From NCBI RefSeq assembly GCF_003732225.1, contig NZ_MOBJ01000009.1:372001-436000 (forward strand): DNA of 64,000 nucleotides, written 5' to 3'. Position 1 is the first letter of the stretch. The number at the start of each line of letters is the position of its first letter. Under the pieces are notes generated by a model, which saw only the letters and a program-made list of their open reading frames with translations, was not told where the DNA came from and made no database searches. Made by a program: the position numbers and the translations under genes. This stretch comes from Pseudomonas brassicacearum. Lineage in GTDB: Bacteria; Pseudomonadota; Gammaproteobacteria; Pseudomonadales; Pseudomonadaceae. Positions 19,532-28,838 of the stretch are shown one piece after another.

Positions 19532-20539
19532 TCACTGAGCCGCGACGGCGGGCGTGTTGAGCAACACGATCGCAGCGGTCACCAGCATGTTGACGAGGGT
19601 CAGCGGCAGGCAGAACTTCCAGCTGAAGTCCATCACTTGGTCATACCGTGGGCGTGGAATCGAGGCGCGCAGCAGGATGAAGAACATGATGAAGAACGCG
19701 GTTTTCAGTGCGAACCAGATGAACGGGATCTGCGGCAGAATGCCGAACGGACCGTGCCAGCCACCGAAGAACAAGGTCACCAGCAGCGCCGAAATCAACA
19801 CGATGCCGATGTACTCACCGACGAAGAACATGCCCCATTTCATGCCGGCGTATTCAATGTGGTAACCGTCGGCCAGTTCCTGCTCCGCTTCCGGCTGGTC
19901 GAACGGGTGACGGTGAGTCACGGCGACGCCAGCAATGAAGAAGGTCAGGAAACCGAAGATCTGCGGAATGATGAACCACAGGTGCTGGGCTTGATAATCG
20001 ACGATGTCGCGCATGTTGAACGAGCCGACCTGGATCACGATGCCCATCAACGACAGGCCCATGAACACTTCGTACGACACGGTTTGTGCCGAGGCCCGCA
20101 AGCTGCCCAGCAGGGCGAACTTGTTGTTACTCGACCAGCCGGCGAACAACACCGCGTAGACCGACAGACCGGCCATGGCGAAGAAGAACAGGATGCCGAT
20201 GTTCAGGTCCGCCACGCCCCAGGTCGGGGTGATCGGGATGATTGCGAAGGCAATCAGCAAGGCGCTCATGGCCACGACCGGCGCCAGGGTGAAGATCACC
20301 TTGTCGGCGAACGGCGGCGTCCAGTCTTCCTTGAAGAACATCTTGATCATGTCGGCGGCGATCTGGAACGCGCCGAACGGGCCGACGCGGTTCGGACCGT
20401 AACGGTCCTGCCAGAGGGCGAGCAAACGACGCTCGACCCAGCTCAACAGCGCGCCGCACACCACCACGGCGAGCAGGATCACGATGGCCTTGAGGACCGC
20501 GATGATGATGTCGATCACTTCAGGAGTGAACAAGGTCAT
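19532..20539 (-). CDS. nuoH: NuoH, NADH:quinone oxidoreductase subunit H
   Basis: The 335-residue, eight-helix subunit forms most of the quinone chamber with NuoB and NuoD. The family motifs RYGPNRVGPFGAFQ, EDWTPPFADK and HRHPFDQPEAEQELADGYH are intact. It links quinone reduction to proton pumping. The start overlaps the nuoG stop (ATGA), implying coupled translation. Confidence 0.97.
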   Translation of the reverse strand: MTLFTPEVIDIIIAVLKAIVILLAVVVCGALLSWVERRLLALWQDRYGPNRVGPFGAFQIAADMIKMFFKEDWTPPFADKVIFTLAPVVAMSALLIAFAIIPITPTWGVADLNIGILFFFAMAGLSVYAVLFAGWSSNNKFALLGSLRASAQTVSYEVFMGLSLMGIVIQVGSFNMRDIVDYQAQHLWFIIPQIFGFLTFFIAGVAVTHRHPFDQPEAEQELADGYHIEYAGMKWGMFFVGEYIGIVLISALLVTLFFGGWHGPFGILPQIPFIWFALKTAFFIMFFILLRASIPRPRYDQVMDFSWKFCLPLTLVNMLVTAAIVLLNTPAVAAQ

Positions 20540-23250
20540 TGAGCTGCCTCCTGCAGACCGTCAACGGATTTGCCAAAGATTGCCGGTGGAATGCCGGCGA
20601 TACCCGCAGGCAACGCCACCAGACCAGCACCCAGCTCTTCATTGATGCGCAGCGGCAGACGCAAGGTCTGGCCGGCAACGTTCAAGCTCAGCATGGCACC
20701 GTCATTGACGCCCAGGCGATCGGCTTCGGACTTGGCCAGCGATACGTAAGCGGCTGGAATGCGTTCCTGGACCGGAGCGGCTTTCGAAGAATTCTCTTCG
20801 CTGCCGAACAGGTGGAAGAACGGCACAACCTGCCAGGTGCCTTGAGCCGGGTTGAATGCACGCGGAACACTGGCGAACCAGTTCAGCGAATCACCCTGGC
20901 TTTCGATCAGGCGAGCACCCGGATCACCGGCACGCAGGTGACCACCGACTTCATCCTGGAACTTGTTCCAGGCTTGCGGCGAGTTCCAGCCCGGCGACCA
21001 GGCAAATGGCACTTGCTGACGTGGTTCGACGGAGCCCGAGTAACCTTCCATGGAGAACGAGAACGCAGTGTCGTTGTCCTGGGATGTGCGCGGTTCGTGC
21101 ACGCTGATGTCGGCGCGCATGGCGGTCCGGCCGCTGTAACGCAGCGGTTCGCGGGCCAGTTTCAGGCCTTTGATCCGGAACGAAGCAGACGGCGCAGCGT
21201 TGACGATAGCGGCCAGTTGCGGAGTGCTCGAAGCGCAGGCAGCCGTGACGTGGTCCAGTTGGGTCCAGTCGATCGGCTGGTTCAGCAGGGTAGCGCGCAG
21301 GGCATGCAACCAGCGCCAGCCTTCGTGAACCAGGATGCTTGCATCGAGGTAAGTCGGGTCGAAGACCTGGAAGAAGCGCTGGGCACGACCTTCCTGGCTG
21401 ACCAGCGTACCGTCGCCTTCAGCGAAGCTGGCGGCTGGCAGAACCAGATGCGCGCGATCGCTGGTAGCGGTTTTTTGATGGTCGGCAACGATCACCACTT
21501 TAGCGGCGGTCAGGGCGGCATCGACCTTGGCTTTGTCGGTACGGGTGTACAGATCGTTTTCCAGCACGACGATGGCGTCGGCGCGACCAGAGATCACTGC
21601 TTGCAGGGCTGCGTCGACCGATTCGCCACCGAGCATGGCCAGGCCGAGGCTGTTGGCCTCTGGCACGATCAGGCTGATGGAACCGTTCTTCTCGCGCAGT
21701 TTCAGGGCTTTGGCGATGTTCGCGGCAGCTTCGATCAAGGCTTTGGAGCCCAGCGAAGTACCGGCGATGATCAGCGGACGCTTGGCCGCCAGCAGGGCGT
21801 TGGCGATCCGCTGAGCCAGTTCGAGGGCTTCGCTGTCCAGGCCTTCAACGGCTGGAGCGCTGGCGTCGAGGGCGTGAGCCACGGCGAAACCGATACGTGC
21901 CAGGTCGTCCGGAGCGGCGTGAACGCATTCTTCAGCCACGTCGTCGAGCTTGGTTTCAGCCAGGCTGGCGATAAACAGCGGGTTCAGCGCGTGCTGACCG
22001 ATGTTTTTCACCGCGGCGTCGAGCCAAGGCTGAACGCGCATCGCGTCGGCCATGTCTTCGGCTTTGCCTTTGACCGATTGACGCAGGGCCAGGGCCATGC
22101 GCGCAGCTGTCTGCGTCAGGTCTTCGCCGAGGACGAAAATCGCATCGTGGTCTTCGACGTCGCGCATGTTCGGAATCGGCAGCGGGCTGTCTTTCAGCAC
22201 CTGCATGACCAGACGAATACGCTCAAGCTCGGAAGCTTCGATACCCGAATAGAAGTGCTCGGCACCGACCAGTTCGCGCAGCGCGTAGTTGCTTTCAAGG
22301 CTGGCACGCGGCGAACCGATACCGACGATGTTGCGACCGCGTAGCAGATCAGCGGCTTTATCCAGCGCTTCGTCCAGGCTCAGCTTCGCGCCGTTGGCCA
22401 GCAATGGCTGACGTGGGCGATCTTCGCGGTTGACGTAGCCATAGCCGAAACGGCCACGGTCGCACAGGAAGTACTGGTTTACCGAACCGTTGAAACGGTT
22501 TTCGATGCGACGCAGTTCGCCGTAACGCTCACCCGGGCTGATGTTGCAACCGCTGGAGCAGCCATGGCAGATGCTCGGCGAGAACTGCATGTCCCACTTA
22601 CGGTTGTAGCGCTCGGAGTGAGTCTTGTCGGTGAACACACCGGTCGGGCAGACCTCGGTGAGGTTGCCGGAGAACTCGCTTTCGAGGGTGCCGTCTTCTA
22701 CGCGACCGAAGTACACGTTGTCGTGGGCGCCGAATACACCGAGGTCGGTACCGCCGGCGTAGTCTTTATAGAAACGTACGCAGCGATAGCAGGCGATGCA
22801 GCGGTTCATTTCGTGGGAAATGAACGGGCCCAGTTGCTGGTTCTGGTGGGTACGCTTGGTGAAGCGGTAACGGCGCTCGTTGTGGCCGGTCATTACCGTC
22901 ATGTCTTGCAGGTGGCAGTGACCGCCTTCCTCGCACACGGGGCAGTCGTGCGGGTGGTTGGTCATCAGCCATTCGACGACGCTTGCGCGAAACACTTTGG
23001 CTTCTTCGTCATCGATGGAGATCCAGCTGCCGTCGGTCGCAGGGGTCATGCAGGACATGACGATACGACCACGCTTGTCGTTCTCGTCGGTGTACTGCTT
23101 GACGGCGCACTGGCGGCAAGCGCCAACGCTGCCGAGGGCGGGGTGCCAGCAGAAATAAGGGATATCGAGGCCTAGCGACAGACATGCCTGTAACAGGTTG
23201 TCTGCCCCATCGACTTCGAGCTCTTTGCCGTCTACGTGGATAGTGGCCAT
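20536..23250 (-). CDS. nuoG: NuoG, large Fe-S subunit of complex I
   Basis: The 904-residue peripheral-arm subunit has an N-terminal [2Fe-2S] domain (CWHPALGSVGACRQC ... CMTP), the His-ligated cluster motif HDCPVCEEGGHC, a ferredoxin pair (CIACYRCVRFYKDYAGG, CPTGVF), then a molybdopterin-oxidoreductase-like domain without cofactor function. The extra N7 cluster appears intact: CHGCSSGC plus the later Cys in QYFLCDRG. N7 is found only in some bacteria, E. coli among them. A 137-bp gap with a hairpin separates it from nuoF, unlike the tight spacing elsewhere in the operon. Confidence 0.97.
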   Translation of the reverse strand: MATIHVDGKELEVDGADNLLQACLSLGLDIPYFCWHPALGSVGACRQCAVKQYTDENDKRGRIVMSCMTPATDGSWISIDDEEAKVFRASVVEWLMTNHPHDCPVCEEGGHCHLQDMTVMTGHNERRYRFTKRTHQNQQLGPFISHEMNRCIACYRCVRFYKDYAGGTDLGVFGAHDNVYFGRVEDGTLESEFSGNLTEVCPTGVFTDKTHSERYNRKWDMQFSPSICHGCSSGCNISPGERYGELRRIENRFNGSVNQYFLCDRGRFGYGYVNREDRPRQPLLANGAKLSLDEALDKAADLLRGRNIVGIGSPRASLESNYALRELVGAEHFYSGIEASELERIRLVMQVLKDSPLPIPNMRDVEDHDAIFVLGEDLTQTAARMALALRQSVKGKAEDMADAMRVQPWLDAAVKNIGQHALNPLFIASLAETKLDDVAEECVHAAPDDLARIGFAVAHALDASAPAVEGLDSEALELAQRIANALLAAKRPLIIAGTSLGSKALIEAAANIAKALKLREKNGSISLIVPEANSLGLAMLGGESVDAALQAVISGRADAIVVLENDLYTRTDKAKVDAALTAAKVVIVADHQKTATSDRAHLVLPAASFAEGDGTLVSQEGRAQRFFQVFDPTYLDASILVHEGWRWLHALRATLLNQPIDWTQLDHVTAACASSTPQLAAIVNAAPSASFRIKGLKLAREPLRYSGRTAMRADISVHEPRTSQDNDTAFSFSMEGYSGSVEPRQQVPFAWSPGWNSPQAWNKFQDEVGGHLRAGDPGARLIESQGDSLNWFASVPRAFNPAQGTWQVVPFFHLFGSEENSSKAAPVQERIPAAYVSLAKSEADRLGVNDGAMLSLNVAGQTLRLPLRINEELGAGLVALPAGIAGIPPAIFGKSVDGLQEAAQ

Positions 23251-23348
23251 GGTTCAAAGTTCTTCGTTGGCCCGGTGTCAGCGGGCGTGGCTAATGGAAT
23301 CTTGTTATCCGTCCAAATCCAAACAGCCTGAAAAGGCGTCATCGGACG

Positions 23349-23382
23349 AAAGGCGAACGGCACGGACCGTTCGCCTTTTTTT
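23349..23382. terminator. Terminator-like hairpin in the nuoF-nuoG gap
   Basis: A perfect 12-bp stem (23349-23360 with 23367-23378; arm AAAGGCGAACGG) has a 6-nt loop. On the plus strand, antisense to nuo, it ends in seven T and looks like a classical intrinsic terminator. On the coding strand only three T follow, so it may act as a weak or partial terminator or an RNA-stability element between nuoF and nuoG. Confidence 0.6.
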
Positions 23383-23387
23383 AAGCG

Positions 23388-24746
23388 TTAAGCGCCGACC
23401 AGGATCGGCTTTGCCAGAGGCGGGACGGCAACGCTGCTGATAGGCGCGATGCCGGCTTCGAACTCTGGACGGAAGTATTTGATTGCGCTGCCCAATGGCT
23501 CCACGGCGCCCGGTGCGTGAGCACAGAAGGTCTTGCCTGGGCCGAGGAAGCCGACCAGACCCAGCAGGGTCTCGATGTCACCGGCTTGCCCTTCACCGTT
23601 TTCGATGGCACGCAGGAGCTTGACGCTCCACGGCAAACCGTCACGGCACGGGGTGCAGAAACCGCACGATTCACGGGAGAAGAACTCTTCCATGTTGCGC
23701 AGCAGGGACACCATGTTGACGCTGTCATCCACCGCCATGGCCAGGCCGGTACCCATACGGGTGCCCACTTTGGCGATGCCGCCGGCGTACATTTGTGCGT
23801 CCAGGTGTTCCGGCAGCAGGAAGCCGGTACCGGCGCCGCCTGGCTGCCAGCACTTGAGCGTGTAACCGTCGCGCATGCCACCGGCGTAGTCTTCAAACAG
23901 CTCGCGACCGGTGACGCCGAATGGCAATTCCCACAGGCCCGGGTTCTTGACCTTGCCAGAGAAGCCCATGAGCTTGGTGCCCATGTCTTCACTGCCTTCG
24001 CGCGCCAACGATTTGTACCAGTCCACGCCGTCGGCAATGATCGCCGGCACGTTGCACAGGGTTTCTACGTTGTTCACGCAGGTCGGCTTGCCCCAGACGC
24101 CTACGGCGGCAGGGAAGGGCGGCTTGGAGCGCGGGTTGGCGCGGCGGCCTTCCAGGGAGTTGATCAGTGCGGTTTCTTCACCGCAGATATAACGCCCGGC
24201 GCCAGTGTGGACGAACAGCTCGAAATCGAAGCCGCTGCCCAGGATGTTCTTGCCCAACAGGCCGGCGGCCTTGGCTTCTTCCACGGCACGGTTCAGGTGC
24301 TTGGCGGCGGTGGTGTATTCGCCACGCAGGAAGATGTAGCCACGGTAGGTTTTCAGCGCGCGAGCACTGATCAGCATGCCTTCGATCAGCAGATGGGGCA
24401 GTTGCTCCATCAGCATGCGGTCTTTCCAGGTGTTGGGTTCCATTTCATCCGCATTGCACAGCAGGTAGCGGATGTTGATGGATTCGTCTTTGGGCATCAG
24501 GCCCCACTTCACGCCCGTGGGGAAACCTGCGCCGCCGCGACCCTTGAGACCGGAGTCCTTGACGGTCTGGACGATATCGTCCTGGGCCATGTCGGCGAAG
24601 GCTTTGCGCGCTGCCGCGTAGCCGTTCTTGGCCTGGTACTCGTCGAGCCAGACTGCCTCGCCATCGTCACGCAGGCGCCAGGTCAGCGGATGGGTCTCTG
24701 CGCTGCGCTTGATGCGGTTGGCAGGGCCGAAGGAAGTCAGGGTCAT
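23388..24746 (-). CDS. nuoF: NuoF, NADH- and FMN-binding subunit of complex I
   Basis: The 452-residue subunit has the FMN/NADH glycine-rich motif GRGGAGFPTGVKWG, the second nucleotide motif GAGRYICGEETALINSLEG, and the N3 [4Fe-4S] site ESCGFCTPCRDG with a distal Cys in KTFCAHAPG. It takes hydride from NADH onto FMN at the tip of the peripheral arm. The start overlaps the nuoE stop by 4 nt. A 137-bp hairpin-bearing gap follows it. Confidence 0.97.
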   Translation of the reverse strand: MTLTSFGPANRIKRSAETHPLTWRLRDDGEAVWLDEYQAKNGYAAARKAFADMAQDDIVQTVKDSGLKGRGGAGFPTGVKWGLMPKDESINIRYLLCNADEMEPNTWKDRMLMEQLPHLLIEGMLISARALKTYRGYIFLRGEYTTAAKHLNRAVEEAKAAGLLGKNILGSGFDFELFVHTGAGRYICGEETALINSLEGRRANPRSKPPFPAAVGVWGKPTCVNNVETLCNVPAIIADGVDWYKSLAREGSEDMGTKLMGFSGKVKNPGLWELPFGVTGRELFEDYAGGMRDGYTLKCWQPGGAGTGFLLPEHLDAQMYAGGIAKVGTRMGTGLAMAVDDSVNMVSLLRNMEEFFSRESCGFCTPCRDGLPWSVKLLRAIENGEGQAGDIETLLGLVGFLGPGKTFCAHAPGAVEPLGSAIKYFRPEFEAGIAPISSVAVPPLAKPILVGA

Positions 24747-25240
24747 ACGTAGCCCTCGAGCAATTTGGCAACGCCAGCAGGCTGCACGTCGCCGAATGTG
24801 TCGTCGTCGATCATCAACGCCGGCGCCTTGTCGCAGTTGCCGAGGCAGCAGACCGGCAGCAGGGTGAAACGACCGTCGGCGGTGGTTTGACCCAGGCCGA
24901 TGCCCAGCTTGCTCTGGATTTCGCTGACCACCGACTCGTGGCCACCGATGTAGCAGACCATGCTGTCGCAGACGCGAATAATGTGACGGCCGACTGGCTG
25001 ACGGAAGATCTGGCTATAGAACGTCGCCACGCCTTCAACGTCGCTGGCCGGGATGCCAAGGATCTCGCCGATGGCGTAGAGCGCGCCGTCAGGCACCCAG
25101 CCACGTTCCTTCTGGACGATCTTCAAGGCTTCGATCGACGCCGCGCGCGGGTCTTCGTAGTGATGCAGCTCGTGCTCGATGGCCGAGCGCTCGGTTTCGC
25201 TCAAGGCGAAACGGTCTGTCTGGATAAGCGTGCTGTTCAT
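24743..25240 (-). CDS. nuoE: NuoE, [2Fe-2S] subunit of complex I
   Basis: The 165-residue thioredoxin-like ferredoxin carries cluster N1a ligands in VCDSMVCYIG and CCLGNCDKAP, fitting the C-x4-C...C-x3-C family pattern. It sits beside NuoF in the NADH dehydrogenase module. It begins 2 nt after the nuoCD stop and overlaps nuoF by 4 nt, a tightly coupled trio. Confidence 0.96.
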   Translation of the reverse strand: MNSTLIQTDRFALSETERSAIEHELHHYEDPRAASIEALKIVQKERGWVPDGALYAIGEILGIPASDVEGVATFYSQIFRQPVGRHIIRVCDSMVCYIGGHESVVSEIQSKLGIGLGQTTADGRFTLLPVCCLGNCDKAPALMIDDDTFGDVQPAGVAKLLEGYV

Positions 25241-25242
25241 GC

Positions 25243-27027
25243 TTAGCGGTCCACGTCGGCCATAACGAAATCGATACTACCCAGGTACGCGATCAAGTCC
25301 GCGACCATGCTGCCTTTGATCACCGAAGGGATCTGTTGCAGATGCGGGAAGCTTGGGGTGCGAATCCGGGTGCGGTAGCTCATGGTGCCGCCATCGCTCG
25401 TCAGGTAATAACTGTTGATGCCCTTGGTCGCTTCGATCATCTGGAAGGATTCGTTGGCCGGCATGACCGGGCCCCACGAAACTTGCAGGAAGTGCGTGAT
25501 CAAGGTCTCGATGTGCTGCAGCGTGCGCTCTTTGGGCGGCGGCGTGGTTAGCGGGTGATCCGCCTTGTACGGGCCTTCCGGCATGTTGCGCAGGCACTGG
25601 TCGATGATCTTGATGCTCTGGCGCATTTCTTCAACGCGCACGATGCAACGATCGTAGGCATCGCCATTGGCGGCCAGCGGCACTTCGAATTCGAAGTTCT
25701 CGTAGCCGGAGTATGGACGGGCTTTACGCAGGTCGAAATCGCAACCGGTCGAACGCAAGCCTGCACCGGTGACGCCCCATTCCAGGGCCTCTTTGGTGTT
25801 GTAGGCGGCGACGCCGATGGTCCGGCCACGCAGGATGCTGTTGTCCAGTGCGGCTTTCTGGTATTCGTCCAGACGCTTTGGCATCCACTCGACGAAGTCT
25901 TTGACCAGTTTTTGCCAGCCGCGTGGCAGGTCGTGAGCGACGCCACCGATGCGGTACCAGGCCGGGTGCAGACGGAAACCGGTGATGGCTTCGATCACCG
26001 TGTACGCTTTCTGGCGGTCGGTGAAGGTGAAGAACACCGGAGTCATGGCGCCGACGTCCTGGATGTACGTCCCCAGGAACAGCAGGTGGCTGGTGATCCG
26101 GAAGAACTCGGCCATCATGATGCGGATGACGTCGACCTTCTCTGGCACCTTGATGCCGGCCAGCTTCTCGACCGAGAGTACGTACGGCAGGTTGTTCATC
26201 ACGCCGCCGAGGTAGTCGATACGGTCGGTGTACGGGATGAAGCTGTGCCAGGATTGACGCTCGGCCATCTTCTCGGCACCACGGTGGTGGTAACCGACGT
26301 CCGGCACGCAGTCGACGATCTCTTCGCCGTCCAGTTGCAGGATGATGCGGAACGCACCGTGAGCCGAAGGGTGGTTCGGGCCCAGGTTGAGGAACATGTA
26401 GTCCTCGTTCGGACCGGAACGCTTCATGCCCCAGTCTTCAGGTTTGAAGCGTGCGGCTTCTTCCTCAAGCTGTTGCTTGGCCAGGGTCAGGCTGAACGGG
26501 TCGAACTCGGTGGCACGGGCCGGGAAGTCCTTGCGCAGCGGGTGACCTTCCCAGGTCGGTGGCATCATGATGCGGGTCAGGTGCGGGTGACCGGCAAAGT
26601 TGATGCCGTACATGTCCCACACTTCACGCTCGTACCAGTTGGCGTTTGGCCAGATACCGGTCACGGTCGGCAAGCTGAGGTCGCTTTCGGACAAGGCGAC
26701 TTTGATCATTACGTCACTATTACGTTCGATCGACATCAAGTGATAGAACACAGTGAAATCGGCACCGCTCGGCAAACCCTGGCGCTTGGTGCGCAGACGC
26801 TCGTCCACGCCATGCAGGTCATAGAGCATGACGTACGGCTTGGGCAGGTTGCGCAGGAAGGTCAGGACTTCGACGAGTTTGGCACGGGCAACCCAAAGCA
26901 CCGGCATGCCGGTGCGGGTGGCCTGGGCGCTGAACGCCTCAGGGCCAAAACGGTTGTTCAATTCGACGACCACATCCTGGTCGTCTGCCTTGTAAGGCGG
27001 GATGTACAGAGCACTGCCTGTAGTCAT
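25243..27027 (-). CDS. nuoC: NuoCD, fused 30-kDa and 49-kDa subunits of complex I
   Basis: This 594-residue fusion joins NuoC (residues ~1-190, with REVWDMYGINFAGHPHL) to NuoD (LGPNHPSAHGAFRI, HRGAEKMAE) through a short linker. NuoD forms the quinone-binding site with NuoB. The fusion is normal for Pseudomonas and E. coli. I chose the ATG giving MTTGSALYIPPYK; eight more residues are open upstream from a TTG. The ribosome-binding site for the ATG is weak, so the TTG cannot be wholly excluded. Confidence 0.95.
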   Translation of the reverse strand: MTTGSALYIPPYKADDQDVVVELNNRFGPEAFSAQATRTGMPVLWVARAKLVEVLTFLRNLPKPYVMLYDLHGVDERLRTKRQGLPSGADFTVFYHLMSIERNSDVMIKVALSESDLSLPTVTGIWPNANWYEREVWDMYGINFAGHPHLTRIMMPPTWEGHPLRKDFPARATEFDPFSLTLAKQQLEEEAARFKPEDWGMKRSGPNEDYMFLNLGPNHPSAHGAFRIILQLDGEEIVDCVPDVGYHHRGAEKMAERQSWHSFIPYTDRIDYLGGVMNNLPYVLSVEKLAGIKVPEKVDVIRIMMAEFFRITSHLLFLGTYIQDVGAMTPVFFTFTDRQKAYTVIEAITGFRLHPAWYRIGGVAHDLPRGWQKLVKDFVEWMPKRLDEYQKAALDNSILRGRTIGVAAYNTKEALEWGVTGAGLRSTGCDFDLRKARPYSGYENFEFEVPLAANGDAYDRCIVRVEEMRQSIKIIDQCLRNMPEGPYKADHPLTTPPPKERTLQHIETLITHFLQVSWGPVMPANESFQMIEATKGINSYYLTSDGGTMSYRTRIRTPSFPHLQQIPSVIKGSMVADLIAYLGSIDFVMADVDR

Positions 27028-27100
27028 GGTTTTTTTATCGCTTTCGGTCAACGTAAAGAATGAAGCCAGTTTCTCGTTTCTTTGCAGGAACAGAGCTGGA

Positions 27101-27775
27101 TCAGACTTCGTCGGGGCTGCGCAGGTTGGTTACCTGAATACGCTGTTCGCGGCGCTGTTCCTTTTGCGATGGCATCTCGGCGCGATAAACGCCTTGATCA
27201 CCAACGACCCAGGAAAGTGGGCGACGCTCCTGGCCAATCGACTCCTGCAACAGCATCAAGCCTTGCAGAAAAGCTTCAGGGCGGGGCGGGCAGCCAGGCA
27301 CGTAGACGTCCACGGGCAGGAACTTGTCCACCCCTTGAACGACGGAGTAGATGTCGTACATGCCACCGGAGTTGGCGCACGAACCCATGGAGATAACCCA
27401 CTTCGGCTCGAGCATTTGCTCGTAGAGACGCTGAATGATCGGCGCCATCTTGATGAAGCAGGTTCCGGCAATAACCATGAAATCCGCCTGGCGCGGCGAT
27501 GCCCGGATAACCTCGGCGCCAAAGCGCGCGATGTCGTGGGGCGCCGTGAAGGCGGTGGTCATTTCCACGTAGCAGCACGAAAGACCGAAGTTATACGGCC
27601 ACAGGGAGTTCTTGCGCCCCCAGTTGATCGTGCCGTTAAGCACGTCTTCGAGCTTGCCCATGAAAATGTTTTTGTGGACTTGATCTTCTAACGGATCGGA
27701 AACGGTTTCCCGCTTGCCGATCGGGTACTGCTCGTTAGGAGCATCCGGGTCGATCCTGGTGAGATTGTATTGCAT
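27101..27775 (-). CDS. nuoB: NuoB, N2-cluster subunit of complex I
   Basis: The 224-residue subunit holds the terminal [4Fe-4S] cluster N2 via tandem cysteines in GLSCCYVEM, GTCFIKMAP and YVPGCPPRPE. N2 hands electrons to quinone at the NuoB/NuoD/NuoH interface. I chose the ATG giving MQYNLTRIDPDAP; two codons upstream a TTG is also open. It lies 10 nt downstream of nuoA. Confidence 0.96.
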   Translation of the reverse strand: MQYNLTRIDPDAPNEQYPIGKRETVSDPLEDQVHKNIFMGKLEDVLNGTINWGRKNSLWPYNFGLSCCYVEMTTAFTAPHDIARFGAEVIRASPRQADFMVIAGTCFIKMAPIIQRLYEQMLEPKWVISMGSCANSGGMYDIYSVVQGVDKFLPVDVYVPGCPPRPEAFLQGLMLLQESIGQERRPLSWVVGDQGVYRAEMPSQKEQRREQRIQVTNLRSPDEV

Positions 27776-27785
27776 TGCCAAAGCC

Positions 27786-28199
27786 TCATTGTTTCAGCTT
27801 CGCCTGCCGCTTACGACGAGCTGCCGGAGCCCAATCAAGGGCGCCCACTCGAAATAGGTAGACAAGACCTGCCAACAGAATTGCTATGAAAACGAGAGCT
27901 TCGACGAATCCGGTCCAGCCGCTTTCGCGGACGGACACAGACCAGGCAAAGAGAAATAGGGCTTCGATATCGAAGATCACGAAAAGCATCGCGACCAGAT
28001 AGAATTTGGCTGAGAGCCGCAAGCGGGCGCCACCGGTAGGTAGCATGCCGGACTCGAACGGTTCGTTTTTGCTGCGGCCCCAGGCTTTTGACCCGAGGAG
28101 GCTGGAGACGCCGAGCATGAAGGCGCAAAGGCCGCCGACACCCAGAAGGAAAATGGCAAAGCCCCAGTTGTGGGCCATGAGTCCTGTCGCTTCGGGCAT
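27786..28199 (-). CDS. nuoA: NuoA, NADH:quinone oxidoreductase subunit A
   Basis: The 137-residue, three-helix membrane subunit has the family motif KNEPFESGMLPTG in its first loop, which lies near the quinone cavity, and an FVIFDIEALFLF helix with conserved acidic residues. The start giving MPEATGLMAHNWGFAIF matches family length; a 25-residue upstream open extension is not family-like. It is the first gene of the 13-gene nuo operon. Confidence 0.96.
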   Translation of the reverse strand: MPEATGLMAHNWGFAIFLLGVGGLCAFMLGVSSLLGSKAWGRSKNEPFESGMLPTGGARLRLSAKFYLVAMLFVIFDIEALFLFAWSVSVRESGWTGFVEALVFIAILLAGLVYLFRVGALDWAPAARRKRQAKLKQ

Positions 28200-28286
28200 G
28201 CTGGTAATCCTTAACAGAGAGCAAAGGTCTCTGAGCTTGAAAAGAAACAAAGCAGTGACGATATGTCGCAGCAATCAATCGCGGTG

Positions 28287-28315
28287 ATTTTATGGCTAAA
28301 CACCGAGCAAGTAAA
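28287..28315 (-). promoter_or_regulatory. Candidate sigma-70 promoter of the nuo operon
   Basis: Read leftward: TTTACT (28315-28310, 4/6), a 17-bp spacer, then TAAAAT (28292-28287, 5/6). It would start a leader of about 80 nt before nuoA. This is pattern recognition only. Confidence 0.4.
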
Positions 28316-28363
28316 TTTTCTGTGGCGAAATTATTTATAAGAATAAGGACATAGCGCACCTCC

Positions 28364-28408
28364 AAAACCCCGCAGCCCATACGTTGCGGGCATTAGCCGG
28401 GGTTTTGT
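28364..28408. terminator. Hairpin upstream of the nuo promoter, orphan terminator-like
   Basis: Outer arms AAAACCCCG/CGGGGTTTT enclose a second GCCC/GGGC pairing, giving a stable two-tier hairpin with four T on either strand. No gene ends here on either strand, so it may close an unrecognised short transcript or insulate the nuo promoter. Confidence 0.5.
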
Positions 28409-28448
28409 CAATAATGTTTTGTGTGTGTTGCAACGAACATGCTTGTCG

Positions 28449-28467
28449 CTAAATGATAATCAATATT
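28449..28467. promoter_or_regulatory. Candidate Fur box without an adjacent gene
   Basis: The 19-mer contains AATGATAATCA and matches the classical Fur consensus at 14 of 19 positions by my hand alignment. The nearest genes are nuoA (250 bp left, beyond a hairpin) and the 3' end of aceA. From here to the REP at 28624 I see no convincing gene. Confidence 0.4.
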
Positions 28468-28623
28468 ATTTGTAGCGGTTTTTAAACTGTTATTCGGGGT
28501 AGTGGCTGGAAAGTTGCGCTTACATCCCTGCTACTGCAAGTAACGCGCGGGGTCGTTTTACCCTGTTTTGCCGATCGAAATACCGCGCTGGATCAATGTT
28601 TTCTTTTGCCCGCCTTCGTCCAT

Positions 28624-28712
28624 TGTGGGAGCGAGCTTGCTCGCGATGGCGGCCTTCCATTCGATACTGTGCTACCTGACATTCCGCTATCGCGAGCAAG
28701 CTCGCTCCCACA
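28624..28712. repeat. REP inverted pair (REPIN)
   Basis: Two inverted REP cores are separated by about 37 bp. The spacer does not clearly match the other classes in the window. It lies downstream of the aceA terminator. Confidence 0.88.
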
Positions 28713-28747
28713 GGGTTCGGTGGTTCCTTTCAAATCGCGGGCAAAAA

Positions 28748-28772
28748 AACGCCCCGAACCAGTCGGGGCGTT
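28748..28772 (-). terminator. Intrinsic terminator of aceA
   Basis: Stem AACGCCCCGA/TCGGGGCGTT with a 5-nt loop; read leftward it ends in seven T. It lies about 65 bp past the aceA stop. Confidence 0.85.
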
Positions 28773-28838
28773 AGATGTGCGGCATTCCGGTTAGCTTTTT
28801 ACTCGGTCCGGAAGGGCCGTTTGCTCGTTCGAATCAGA

